Counted from the stretch's first letter, positions 15,610 through 24,041 are shown. The stretch is DNA of 25,352 nucleotides from Thermoplasmata archaeon (GCA_021835185.1 JAKBQO010000007.1:1-25352), one strand, 5' to 3'. Numbers and translations are program-made. The notes: generated by a model from the sequence alone, not told the origin.

Positions 15610-16692
15610 TTATAATAAGTTTTTATCTTCAATATCGTACGTATTCCCGCGCCAGGTTATCTTTTTCATCCGTTTTGCAACAATTAAATTTGTCATATAA
15701 ATAAAAGGGAGTATGATAGAACCAAGTATATTGACAGGTTTTATGTGTTTTAGCCTTCTGACCATATTGTAGATATACATCACTGCAGGAATGAGGAAGA
15801 GAAAATACAGTGGATTATAAAATACTCCCATTAAAATTGCGGAAAAGAATAGGAATAAGTAGGCTCCATAAAATAATAAACCATAATAATACACTTTAGG
15901 AGATGCAGAAATTGAAAGGGCGGTCTGTCTGTTTGCCCACTCAGCGAACACCTTAAATGTATCCGGCGAGTTTATATCTGGCTGTGCAGAATCTACGTAA
16001 TATATTTTTTTGCCCTTTTGCTTGCATATCTTTGTTAGAGCTGTGTCATCCGAGACATGTTCACTGAAAAATTCTAAAGAATCGCTTATGAGTTCATGCT
16101 TGAATGCCAGTGAACCACCCCAGCCGAATCTTGTAAGTTTTGACTCCATAAGCCCCATTCCTACAAAGCCCCATATTTCCTTAATCTGAGCCCAGAACCC
16201 ATTTTTAGGGTAAAAGTAGGGGAATGTGGTGGAAAGCCCTGCATCTTCCTGATTTAGTGGCATTACCATATTCAAAATCCAGTTTTTTTTGACCTCTATA
16301 TCTGAATCAGCAAGAAGGTACACCTCATAATTATTATATAGCTGGATAGCGGTACTTATTGCTCTTACCTTGCCACTGCATTTATCGCATTTATATGAAC
16401 TTGTTATATAATCTATATCAAGTTTCTTAATTACTTTCAGGGCTTCTTCTTCCTCAGAATCAACCACGCATAAAAATTTAAAATTTTCATATTCCTGGTT
16501 TTTAACAGATATCAAATTTTTCTCAAGTGAATAGTCAATGCCTCTCACAGGCATTATGACCAGGGTTTCCGGACGGTAGTTATTGACTATATGTTCACTG
16601 TGATATTTATGAGACTCAATATAAATAAATCCAGATGATATAAGCAGCAATAATACGGTATAAAAAATTAATAAAATCAAAAGAATTATCAT
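15610..16692 (-). CDS. Ceramide-glucosyltransferase-like family 2/21 glycosyltransferase
   Basis: A 360-aa membrane glycosyltransferase. An N-terminal helix (about 2-24) precedes a GT-A domain with VIMPVRG, VVDSE, the D129-S-D131 metal site, the GWGGSLAFK loop, VSDDTAL (D215/D216) and the EWANRQT motif near residue 251, the equivalent of (Q/R)xxR(Q/W). Two or three C-terminal helices and a tail with KITWRGNTYDIE follow, as in GT21 and HpnI-like enzymes that glycosylate lipids. It begins one base after the stop of the aEF1-beta gene, so it is cotranscribed with a translation factor. A lipid acceptor is inferred from family likeness. Confidence 0.8.
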   Translation of the reverse strand: MIILLILLIFYTVLLLLISSGFIYIESHKYHSEHIVNNYRPETLVIMPVRGIDYSLEKNLISVKNQEYENFKFLCVVDSEEEEALKVIKKLDIDYITSSYKCDKCSGKVRAISTAIQLYNNYEVYLLADSDIEVKKNWILNMVMPLNQEDAGLSTTFPYFYPKNGFWAQIKEIWGFVGMGLMESKLTRFGWGGSLAFKHELISDSLEFFSEHVSDDTALTKICKQKGKKIYYVDSAQPDINSPDTFKVFAEWANRQTALSISASPKVYYYGLLFYGAYLFLFFSAILMGVFYNPLYFLFLIPAVMYIYNMVRRLKHIKPVNILGSIILPFIYMTNLIVAKRMKKITWRGNTYDIEDKNLL

Positions 16693-16693
16693 C

Positions 16694-16960
16694 TTATATT
16701 AGCGTAACATCCCTGGTATCAACCTGGCTCACGTTTTTAACCGATGATATGGCATTTTCAACAGAATCTATTTTTCCTTCTTCATCGGGAACGATAACCG
16801 AGAATAAAAGGGCACTTAAACCGAATCCTATCTCTTCTTCCTTTACTTCGTTAATAGTGCAAAGTTTTTCTATGCTCGCCGTAATTGCTACCCTTAAATC
16901 TTTTAAATTTACATCAACAGATTCGGGAAGAATTCTTAACTGAACCATTACATCTCCCAT
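16694..16960 (-). CDS. ef1b: Archaeal elongation factor 1-beta
   Basis: An 88-aa guanine nucleotide exchange factor for aEF-1alpha. The sequence follows the archaeal aEF1B pattern: V-M-V-Q-L-R-I-L-P near the start, the EEIGFGLSALLFSVIVPD core, and the end VSQVDTRDVTLI. Length is normal. The ATG at 16960 lies four bases after the stop of the zinc mini-protein; an in-frame ATG at codon 5 (MVQLRI) is also possible and would match many homologues. Confidence 0.93.
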   Translation of the reverse strand: MGDVMVQLRILPESVDVNLKDLRVAITASIEKLCTINEVKEEEIGFGLSALLFSVIVPDEEGKIDSVENAISSVKNVSQVDTRDVTLI

Positions 16961-16964
16961 GATA

Positions 16965-17141
16965 TCACGGTCCTATAAATCCACACTTCTGGCACTCATA
17001 TTTTGTTGAATGCTCTCTGCATTGCTTGCATCTTCCAATCATCTCTTCCCCACACTGGGGGCATTCGAATATTGAATATCCTACCTCCACCAGGCCAATG
17101 CCACAGGAAGTACATGTTTCTTTTGTATTTATTTTAATCAC
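16965..17141 (-). CDS. Small four-CxxC zinc-finger protein upstream of aEF1-beta (HVO_2753-like)
   Basis: A 58-aa protein read from a GTG at 17141. It contains four CxxC knuckles: C10-TS-C13-G, C27-PQ-C30-G, C38-KQ-C41 and C50-QK-C53-G, ending in GFIGP. This is the pattern of a widespread euryarchaeal mini-protein that sits before aEF1-beta; a haloarchaeal member (HVO_2753) is known as a two-zinc-site protein. The frame is open only up to a TAG at 17166-17168 and contains no ATG before the first Cys, so GTG is the most likely start (a TATA-like TTAAATA is about 29 nt upstream). It shares an operon with aEF1-beta (four-base gap). Binding of nucleic acid or a partner protein is inference. Confidence 0.85.
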   Translation of the reverse strand: MIKINTKETCTSCGIGLVEVGYSIFECPQCGEEMIGRCKQCREHSTKYECQKCGFIGP

Positions 17142-17221
17142 TCTCTTGGACTTTATTAAATAAACCTATTTAACTTTTATATCTCCTTTGATTTTTTTCT
17201 TTCCATTATTCAACGGTATGA

Positions 17222-17389
17222 GGGAATGACGATAAATTATCAACGGCATCTCGCAATCCATATCTGGATAAAAAAATCCATGAGCGGTTAAAAGAAGTAA
17301 AAGATAGGATAGAAAGTCCCGGATGGAAGATGGTGGGCATAAGGGAGCCAAATAAACTGATACAGGATAATGTTATTTATAAATTATAG
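17222..17389 (+). pseudogene. Protein-like 55-codon open stretch without a start, probable gene fragment
   Basis: Between a TGA at 17219-17221 and a TAG at 17387-17389 there is an open frame with a natural-looking composition: a basic amphipathic helix (YLDKKIHERLKEVKDRIES) followed by PGWKMVGIREPNKLIQDN and IYKL. There is no ATG, GTG or TTG near its beginning; the first in-frame ATG is in GWKM, far downstream. It may be the 3' remnant of a decayed gene, or the end of a gene whose start lies in another frame. I do not recognise the family. An antisense 61-codon ORF (17166-17351) is its shadow. Confidence 0.35.
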
Positions 17390-17449
17390 AAAGCAGGATA
17401 AAGCATCCAGTATGGCATAAACTAATCTAATAGTTGTTTATTACCCTGC

Positions 17450-17692
17450 ATGGAAATATTATACAATAATAAGAAAGCAGAATTTGGTGAAAAGGAATAT
17501 TTTATAGCTTCACACGAACCTCTTTATTATGGTTTAATAATAAGCCCCTCATCCGATCTATGGAGTTACATGGTTGAATCAGGAAAAGTCGAATGTAAAA
17601 TTGAAAATGAAATCAGAAAATACTTAATTCCATACAGAATTGATGTTGGGGAAAATAGCATATTTTTTATTACAGCTGATCCGGAAGATTAG
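17450..17692 (+). CDS. Conserved-looking hypothetical protein, 80 aa
   Basis: A small acidic protein beginning MEILYNNKKAEFG and containing EYFIASHEPLYYG and a predicted alternation of beta strands (YGLIISP, KVECKIE, YRIDVG, SIFFIT). There is no signal peptide or membrane segment, no Cys pair and no family I recognise. Its TAG overlaps the stop of the convergent M50 protease gene by four bases, an overlap pattern common between real genes here, and codon use looks like that of its neighbours. An AT-rich promoter-like sequence precedes it, but no Shine-Dalgarno site. Confidence 0.6.
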   Translation: MEILYNNKKAEFGEKEYFIASHEPLYYGLIISPSSDLWSYMVESGKVECKIENEIRKYLIPYRIDVGENSIFFITADPED

Positions 17693-18303
17693 ATTCCTAA
17701 TATAGCCGGAAGGAACCCATCTACTATATTTAATATTATTGCCAGTAAAAATACACCTGCAAAGAGTTTGCTGTTCCAGTAAAATACTTTGCTCCCATCA
17801 AGTGGAGGAAATGGTATCAAATTAAACAGGGCAAACCAGAGATTTAACCATGCCACCCATATTAAGATTGTTGATGCCACGCCGGTAATGCCAGAAAATG
17901 TTACTGCCAGGAAAGCAATTACTCCGATTATTATGTTTGTGCCTGGCCCAGCAAGTGCGATTTTTCCCTCACTATCCCTGTCATACAGCCCTGCAAACTG
18001 GACTGCACCCGGGGCAGCAAAGATAAATCCGAACACCGATGTTATCAGTGCAAGAAGGATACCTACAGGCCATAACTTGAAAAATGCAACTGCACCGAGC
18101 CTTCTGGCAACTTCCCTGTGGGCCATTTCATGCATAAGGAAAGCGGTTACAGTTACGGAGAACCCTATAAGTACTTCGATTTCCAGTGTTTTTATGTCCG
18201 GTACCCCACGAAGTCCACCATTGATCATAAGAGTGAAAGCTATAGTTAAAACGATTACTGCTATTATAATATCATTTCCTTCGTTATTCCTGTTGTACAT
18301 CAT
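17689..18303 (-). CDS. M50-family intramembrane zinc metalloprotease (site-2 protease type)
   Basis: A 204-aa membrane protein with about six hydrophobic segments. The zinc site is H58-E-M-A-H62 (HExxH) in the second helix, and the third ligand lies in N161-LIPFPPLD169-G (NxxPxxxLDG). This is the compact S2P-like form without PDZ or CBS domains; family members cleave membrane-embedded substrates. AGPGTNI at about 118-124 is also typical. Its ATG at 18303 shares bases with the stop of the upstream TPR gene (TAATG), so translation is coupled. Two consecutive ATG codons are present; the first is chosen because of that overlap. Confidence 0.88.
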   Translation of the reverse strand: MMYNRNNEGNDIIIAVIVLTIAFTLMINGGLRGVPDIKTLEIEVLIGFSVTVTAFLMHEMAHREVARRLGAVAFFKLWPVGILLALITSVFGFIFAAPGAVQFAGLYDRDSEGKIALAGPGTNIIIGVIAFLAVTFSGITGVASTILIWVAWLNLWFALFNLIPFPPLDGSKVFYWNSKLFAGVFLLAIILNIVDGFLPAILGI

Positions 18304-21300
18304 TAATTTAACATCCCATTTTTCATTTTTCCTGCAATGTATATTGCATCCATTAGTCCGACATTGTATTTCGTTATTATCTTAATAATATCAGGTTCAT
18401 TGCCCATATCACCACTATTAATGGAACCCCCATTTTCAGACAATTTCTCTATTTTATAATACCCTTCCATGCATCTCTTTATGAAAATATAGAAATTCTT
18501 TGATTTTATTACATTCCCGGTTACCTTATAAATGTGGTATATTTTTATATCCCTTATATCTGAAATACCAATTGTGTTTAGTCTGCCAATAATATTTACG
18601 GATTCGTTATTATATTCCTTGGCATCAATATAAGAATACGGTTCCTTGTTAGTAATGAATTCATAGACATCATTTGCAAGGTATGCAGGTACCATGGCAC
18701 TTAGTTCGGCAGGTTGTGAAACTTTTTGATCCACGTACTCCGTATCAAATACTTTTTTAGTGACTTCCACTATCATTCTTGTTCTATAGGAAGATCTGAG
18801 TTTTGAATTTATGCTTTCACTGGTATCTACATTGATAATACCGTGATAATCATGCATTAATGCTCTCGTTGCCGCGTAGTTAAATAATTTAATCTGTGAA
18901 TATATCCAGTATTTTATGTTCTCTGCATTTACAAATTCCCTGTTGTTATTAAATATGTTTGCCAGCGAACTATAATCCCTCAGGTCATAGAAAATATGCA
19001 CCATTCTATTAAATGATGAAATATCCTTTTTCTCATGGAAGCGATCATAAGTGGTTTCGAGAGCCTCGTTTAAATTCCCATTCTGAATTAAAGAATTTAT
19101 AAGGCGTTCAAAAAGTATGTTTTCATCCGGATAATAGCTGATAAGTGTTTTCAGGATGTCTATCTCATCCTCATATAGTTCCAGTTCATCGAATTTGTTT
19201 GCAAGCAATTCACCCAGAATTTTGTCATGGCTTTTATTGAAAAGACCAACCATAAAGGTCTTTACCGGCATGTTTTCCCATGCACGTGTTATAAGGAACT
19301 CCGGTATTTTGATATTATTGTAATGATATTGCGTGATTTCCCTTACTTTTCCAAATTCTTTCCTGTTGTAATAATAGACCATCAAATGAAACCATTCCCC
19401 TGTGGATTCCATTGCATTAATAATGGCACTGGACAATGGGACACCCATAAAAAGTTCCTGAAAAAGTGGGTTTTTCACTGCAATACTATTTCTTACATAT
19501 GCCAGGTTGAAGTATTCCAGAGATTTTTTTAATATCCTTTTGCTGTAATAGTAACTTGAAAGTATTATGTAACCTTCATAATACTTATTTTTATAATGTT
19601 CCAGAAAATATACGGCAGTCAGCTCATTATCCTTTTTCAGGATAGAATAATGATTTACCACATCCTCAGAATTTCCCCCATATAGAAGTGAAAGGGCAGA
19701 GTATTTAAGGACAGATTTATAGTCCCTCAAACAATAGCTTTTTAGCCTGTACAAATATACGTTTTTAATATCAATCTTTTCCAGATATTCCCTGAATTCC
19801 TCACTAACATCTATATTTCTGCTTACCACAAAATTGTAAATCATGCCAAAAATATCGGTAAAGCCTAAATCTATAGCAGATTTTGTGTAGGTTTCTGCAT
19901 TTGTATTTTTTGCCAGAGCAATATTAATCCGCAATGCAAGGAAATCGACATTATCTAAAACAGAGATAGCTTCCTCAACATGCTTTATGGCATCCCCAAA
20001 ATTTGAATCCTGAAATTCGATATACGCCCTGAAATAATAATAAAATGCATCAGGGTCTTTGCTATACAAAGAATCCAGAATTGTTGAAGCTTCATGGTAA
20101 CGTTTTGTTTTTATAAGTGCTTTAGTAATGGGATATAAAAAATATCTTGAATCGTTCATGTCGCCAATATCCTCTCCATTCTTTATGGATTCGATATTGG
20201 AAAGTATTGATGATATTATCTGATACCTGTCAATGTCAAGAAGGTTCCTTATGTAACGCCTGTCAAAAAAATTGTCCTTTCTGGTAGATGTGGCAAGTAT
20301 ATAGATTCCGGCCAGTGACCCGGCATTTTTTACTTTTCCGGCATATTTCATATAATCAAAATTTTTCCGCCCCTGCATATATGAGATTACCATTTCAAGA
20401 ATTGTGCCCTGCTTATTTATACTATTAAACTTCCTGATATTTTCATTAGTTTTTATTTTTTCAAAGATACTATCAACTACCCTACCGGAATCAAGTAAAG
20501 ATCGCTCTGTCGTTATAATCTCAATGGCATCTTCAATTCTGTTTAAATATATAAGTGAACTGCAATATTCCGGTTTAAACTCATTAATCAGGTTCTTTTC
20601 AGTTACGTATGAAAGAATCTTGCTGTACTCCTGATTTTCATACAGGTAATTGACAATAATTCTATAATTTTCATGATCTGTATTTCCCTTTTCTATCAAT
20701 TGTATTGCAATTTTATATAACATTTCCTGATTGTCTACCGCTCTGAAATATTTAGCAAATAACTCCAGTACTTCAGTATCATCGCCAAAATTTGACCGGT
20801 ACCTGTTTAAATCCAATTCAGCTTCACTATATAAATCAAGTACAATTTCACTCTCAATTTTATAAAGCAACAATTTTTTATTTGTTCCCAGATTTTTTTC
20901 TATTAAGTTTATATAATTAATAAGGGAATAATAATCTTTAATTGCATAAGTAATATCTATAATTCGCTCAAGAACATTTTTATCTTCGTTATAATAAATA
21001 TACTTATAAATTTTTAAAGCATTTTCATAATAGCCGAGGTGATAATATGCATCAGCCAATAATGCATTATCCGGTTCATTAACATCTGAAAATTCTACAA
21101 CTTTTTCGTATTCTCCAAGATATGAATAGTATTTTCTGATATCTATATTATTATAATGAATACGGTTTTTATGGATATCATGCAGCAACTCTTTGAGTTT
21201 ATCCTTCTGGTTAAATTCTACATAAATATCTGCCAGGGAAAAATAACAGGTTGAATAAGGTATTTTTGAAATACATATAGAAAGAATTTTCTCAAGGTCA

Positions 21301-21809
21301 TTGATACTGCCGTTTGTTTGAAAAAGTGCAGTTAATCGCCGGATTTCCTGCTCACCCGGCATTGTGGCAAAATATTCTTTGAATATGCCTTCATCAAATA
21401 CTCCTGCAATAGATAGGTATTCTACAGCCTTTTCCGGCTGTGATTTATTTATCAATTCATCAAAATCTTTTTTAACATTGGCCAGGCTTAAAATATCTAT
21501 ATTAGATGTAACAAAATGAATGAAATCGTCAATCTTTCCATCAGAATATAATTTTAAAGCTTTATATTCCAGTATCAGAGGGCTTTTATCATCTATATAT
21601 GTAAGGGCACTGTAAAGGTCAGCTGATATTTCAGCATCCCTGAGTGCATTTAACAATATATCAGAAATCTGTGTGTCATATACCTCCCTGATAGCATTTT
21701 TTTCTTTAATAATGAAACCGGTAAATATATCAATGTTGTTCTTTTCTATAGATTTCTTTAACATTGTCTTTAATTTCTTTCTTACCATTAGACGCTCTAC
21801 GGCGATCAT
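18303..21809 (-). CDS. Very large TPR-like helical repeat protein (about 1168 aa)
   Basis: A soluble-looking chain built of successive amphipathic helix pairs with TPR/SEL1-like spacing, for example ALLADAYYHLGYYENALKIY, HEASTILDSLYSKDPDAFYY and RAYIEFQDSNFGDAIKHVEE. No signal peptide or membrane helix is evident, so it is probably a cytoplasmic scaffold. The last 150 residues differ: a beta-containing segment (SVNIIGRLNTIGISDIRDI) and an end in ITKYNVGLMDAIYIAGK that faintly resembles the second half of a PIN domain but lacks its first half. I use the ATG at 21809; a TTG one codon upstream is possible. A TATA box lies about 25 nt upstream. The gene runs by TAATG into the M50 protease. Function unknown. 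Confidence 0.8.
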   Translation of the reverse strand: MIAVERLMVRKKLKTMLKKSIEKNNIDIFTGFIIKEKNAIREVYDTQISDILLNALRDAEISADLYSALTYIDDKSPLILEYKALKLYSDGKIDDFIHFVTSNIDILSLANVKKDFDELINKSQPEKAVEYLSIAGVFDEGIFKEYFATMPGEQEIRRLTALFQTNGSINDLEKILSICISKIPYSTCYFSLADIYVEFNQKDKLKELLHDIHKNRIHYNNIDIRKYYSYLGEYEKVVEFSDVNEPDNALLADAYYHLGYYENALKIYKYIYYNEDKNVLERIIDITYAIKDYYSLINYINLIEKNLGTNKKLLLYKIESEIVLDLYSEAELDLNRYRSNFGDDTEVLELFAKYFRAVDNQEMLYKIAIQLIEKGNTDHENYRIIVNYLYENQEYSKILSYVTEKNLINEFKPEYCSSLIYLNRIEDAIEIITTERSLLDSGRVVDSIFEKIKTNENIRKFNSINKQGTILEMVISYMQGRKNFDYMKYAGKVKNAGSLAGIYILATSTRKDNFFDRRYIRNLLDIDRYQIISSILSNIESIKNGEDIGDMNDSRYFLYPITKALIKTKRYHEASTILDSLYSKDPDAFYYYFRAYIEFQDSNFGDAIKHVEEAISVLDNVDFLALRINIALAKNTNAETYTKSAIDLGFTDIFGMIYNFVVSRNIDVSEEFREYLEKIDIKNVYLYRLKSYCLRDYKSVLKYSALSLLYGGNSEDVVNHYSILKKDNELTAVYFLEHYKNKYYEGYIILSSYYYSKRILKKSLEYFNLAYVRNSIAVKNPLFQELFMGVPLSSAIINAMESTGEWFHLMVYYYNRKEFGKVREITQYHYNNIKIPEFLITRAWENMPVKTFMVGLFNKSHDKILGELLANKFDELELYEDEIDILKTLISYYPDENILFERLINSLIQNGNLNEALETTYDRFHEKKDISSFNRMVHIFYDLRDYSSLANIFNNNREFVNAENIKYWIYSQIKLFNYAATRALMHDYHGIINVDTSESINSKLRSSYRTRMIVEVTKKVFDTEYVDQKVSQPAELSAMVPAYLANDVYEFITNKEPYSYIDAKEYNNESVNIIGRLNTIGISDIRDIKIYHIYKVTGNVIKSKNFYIFIKRCMEGYYKIEKLSENGGSINSGDMGNEPDIIKIITKYNVGLMDAIYIAGKMKNGMLN

Positions 21810-21812
21810 CAA

Positions 21813-22144
21813 TAGTGTAGTTTCACGATGGTATATTAGTTTATTGCAATTCTGAGCCTATTAAAATTTTAGAAGGTTTTTATTTACTATTCTATTCCAT
21901 TTTTAATATGTCGCAGCACGCTATCTTCCTGCATTTAGTTGCCGTTGAATCAGCATCCCGGACTCTCTGGAATTGCTTAACTTCTTTCCCACGTTAAACA
22001 TTTATTAAGATTACATTTTAGGTACAAAGAAAAATTTCATTATATATTCCCAACACTTATTTGCAGGACACACAATCTTTTGAATTAGTTCAATGAAAAC
22101 TTATGCACGAATTCATATATGCGCAGACAAGAAAAAATTCTAAA
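21813..22144. other. Intergenic region between methyltransferase gene and TPR operon (about 330 bp)
   Basis: Besides the TPR promoter, the stretch holds a GC-richer patch (about 21911-21995). In that patch a minus-strand frame is open for 33 codons (21895-21993), ending in TKCRKIACCDILKME, but it has no start codon. It could be the tail of a decayed gene. No tRNA or clear structured RNA seen. Confidence 0.4.
21831..21838 (-). promoter_or_regulatory. TATA-like box of the TPR-M50 operon
   Basis: TAATATAC on the minus strand, 22-29 nt before the ATG at 21809, consistent with a leaderless mRNA for the large TPR gene. It supports ATG 21809 over the downstream in-frame ATG at 21788. Confidence 0.5.
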
Positions 22145-22843
22145 TTATTTAATGACTTCTGTATCCTTTTTAGTACCAATAAAAATGTATACCGATCCAA
22201 AGGCTTTCTCCTCAAATGTTACCACATCCATATATTTTTTAATTATCTCACGAATTGATGAGTTTGGTGTCAGCCTTTTATATATGTAATAAATGAATCT
22301 ATAATCTTTTGATTTCTCCCCCGTTAATTTTGCAATATAAGGTTGAAAATATTTTAAATAAAATCCGGTGATAAAACTGTAAAATTTATTATCTGATTTT
22401 CCCATTGCTATAACTCCCACTGTGCCATTAGAAACACGGACCATTTCCCTGATAACATCTTCTATATTATCCGCAGCATGCAGGGCAAACGTACTCATAA
22501 CTGAATCAAAAGAATTGTCGCGGAAGGGCAAATTGTTAAATGATGCAAGGACTCTTGTGGAGTCAACTATCGACATGTTCAACATATTTTCTGAATAATC
22601 GGTCATTACTACATATGTTTCCTTAATCTGTTTTATAATATATGTCAATTCACCCTTTCCGCTTGCAACATCAAGAATTTTTTCCGGCTGTGAAATGTGG
22701 AATATTCCATCTACAAGTCTGGTTCTCCACTTTACATCCTGAAAAAATGAGATTAATGCGTTGGCTCTGTCATATGATTTCGGAATTTTATTATAAACAT
22801 CCCTTAAATCTTTGTCATCAGACTTAAACCTATTTTCTTTCAT
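22145..22843 (-). CDS. UbiE/MenG-like quinone C-methyltransferase
   Basis: A 232-aa class I SAM-dependent methyltransferase. The family-like N-terminus is DLRDVYNKIPKSYDRANALISF with a following KWRTRLVD; motif I is DVASGKGE (58-65), the acidic residue after strand 2 is in VVMTDYSENML, and FRDNSFDSVMSTFALH is motif post-II/IV. This matches the UbiE/COQ5/MenG family that methylates demethylmenaquinone, and Thermoplasmatales use menaquinone-type quinones. It is 52 nt downstream of a Trm112-like gene on the same strand, but a TATA-like box just before it may allow separate transcription. Confidence 0.8.
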   Translation of the reverse strand: MKENRFKSDDKDLRDVYNKIPKSYDRANALISFFQDVKWRTRLVDGIFHISQPEKILDVASGKGELTYIIKQIKETYVVMTDYSENMLNMSIVDSTRVLASFNNLPFRDNSFDSVMSTFALHAADNIEDVIREMVRVSNGTVGVIAMGKSDNKFYSFITGFYLKYFQPYIAKLTGEKSKDYRFIYYIYKRLTPNSSIREIIKKYMDVVTFEEKAFGSVYIFIGTKKDTEVIK

Positions 22844-22859
22844 TTAAAATCCACTTCTT

Positions 22860-22871
22860 TTTAAATATATG
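22860..22871 (-). promoter_or_regulatory. TATA-like box of the MenG-like gene
   Basis: CATATATTTAAA on the minus strand, about 18-28 nt upstream of the ATG at 22843. It suggests the methyltransferase can start its own leaderless transcript in addition to readthrough from the Trm112-like gene. Confidence 0.45.
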
Positions 22872-22895
22872 TCACAGCATATCATATTCATGATT

Positions 22896-23249
22896 CTATG
22901 TTTTTTCGAGTACCTTAATATTAAATGGTTTTCCATTGTTTATTACAATATCAGGCAGATCACTTTTATATTTTGTAAGAAATTCCATATCTTTCTTTTC
23001 ATCCCTGTAGGTATCAGGCAGCAATATGTGTATGCTATTGATTATGGGATACCATCTTCCACAGGTATTGCATAGCAATATGCCGTTTTTCATATCATGA
23101 TTCGCTCCGTCGTTGTTAGAATCTGTATACGTGTGCTCCCCGTGCCCTGGAATTATAACATTATCACCTTCTTCTCTAATTACTGATTTAGAAAATGAAT
23201 TGCCCCTGCACATAGGGCATGCAATCAGGTCTATTAAATCATATTGCAT
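22896..23249 (-). CDS. Trm112-like zinc-ribbon protein
   Basis: A 117-aa Trm112/UPF0434-type protein. The zinc ribbon is C11-PM-C14 and C60-NT-C63, followed by the signature GRWYPIINSIHILLPD. Trm112 proteins are small activators that bind and stabilise several SAM-dependent methyltransferases in eukaryotes and archaea. The insertion between the two CxxC pairs is 45 residues, longer than in bacterial UPF0434 proteins, and contains His-rich sequence (GHGEHTYTDSNNDGANH). The gene stands directly upstream of a methyltransferase on the same strand, which suggests, but does not prove, that they interact. Confidence 0.82.
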   Translation of the reverse strand: MQYDLIDLIACPMCRGNSFSKSVIREEGDNVIIPGHGEHTYTDSNNDGANHDMKNGILLCNTCGRWYPIINSIHILLPDTYRDEKKDMEFLTKYKSDLPDIVINNGKPFNIKVLEKT

Positions 23250-23370
23250 TTAAACATCTACTATCTTTAACCGGATTCCATATATATGTTTTTTTATATG
23301 CTAATTATATAAATTATAAAAATATAAAACATATAAAATCTAAATACCCGGTAAAAAATATATAATATGC

Positions 23371-23934
23371 CTACGGTGGTGCCTGCAAATGCCCATATAT
23401 GGCTTCATATCCAATGAACAGTGCAATTAGGGCGGTAAGCGCAAGCAATATGAACGCAACATAATAAAGGTACTTCCTGTCTTTTTCCGGCTTTGCAAAT
23501 AAAACAACCGAGTAGACCGCAGATATGCCACTCATTATATAGAGCCCCATTGCAGCAAACAAATTATCGCCGCTTTCCAGCTTAAAATTAACCATTGCTG
23601 CACTTTCAATAAATAGGTACACTCCTAACATGACTCCGGGAATTGAAAGAGTCCTTAAATTATACCCTTTGTAGATCATTATGGAACCTGCAATAAGCAG
23701 CATTCCAAGTATCATAATAGGGTCTCCAAATAGCATATTGTATGAACCGGGCAATGGCCAGAACTCAGACATTTCAAACCCGGACATAAAATCAAAACCA
23801 CCAAAGATAAAGGCTGGAACTACTAACTCTTTCACATCTCTACCCTTTGCGACTTGATAAAAAAACGCGGAAATCAAGCCTGCACTTACACCCAAACTTA
23901 ATAGCATCACAGCTAACGGGTCAACAAATCCCAT
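23371..23934 (-). CDS. DUF981-family membrane protein
   Basis: A 187-aa polytopic protein with about six membrane helices. It begins MGFVDPLAVMLLSLGVSA and contains the stretch EFWPLPGSYNMLFGDP, the core of the DUF981 family, known mainly from Thermoplasmatales and other acidophiles and of unknown function. Length is standard. There is no signal peptide beyond the first membrane helix and no obvious catalytic residue cluster. It stands alone between intergenic gaps of 106-121 bp, so it is probably monocistronic. Confidence 0.75.
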   Translation of the reverse strand: MGFVDPLAVMLLSLGVSAGLISAFFYQVAKGRDVKELVVPAFIFGGFDFMSGFEMSEFWPLPGSYNMLFGDPIMILGMLLIAGSIMIYKGYNLRTLSIPGVMLGVYLFIESAAMVNFKLESGDNLFAAMGLYIMSGISAVYSVVLFAKPEKDRKYLYYVAFILLALTALIALFIGYEAIYGHLQAPP

Positions 23935-24041
23935 ATAAAATCACAACAATTTATTTCATATCTTTATTTATATATTTCCTATTTTATGAATATATTCACA
24001 TAATTAATATTATGGAATGCCAGTTCCGGGATTTATAAGAA

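Noticed and set aside
17166..17351. 61-codon minus-strand ORF
   Set aside because: It is antisense to the more protein-like plus-strand stretch and has a low-quality composition; the frame used by the zinc mini-protein upstream of aEF1-beta is a different one.
21892..21996. Start-less 33-codon minus-strand frame that ends in a basic, Cys-containing tail
   Set aside because: Too short and without a start codon; might be a remnant of a decayed gene, but I cannot name a family.
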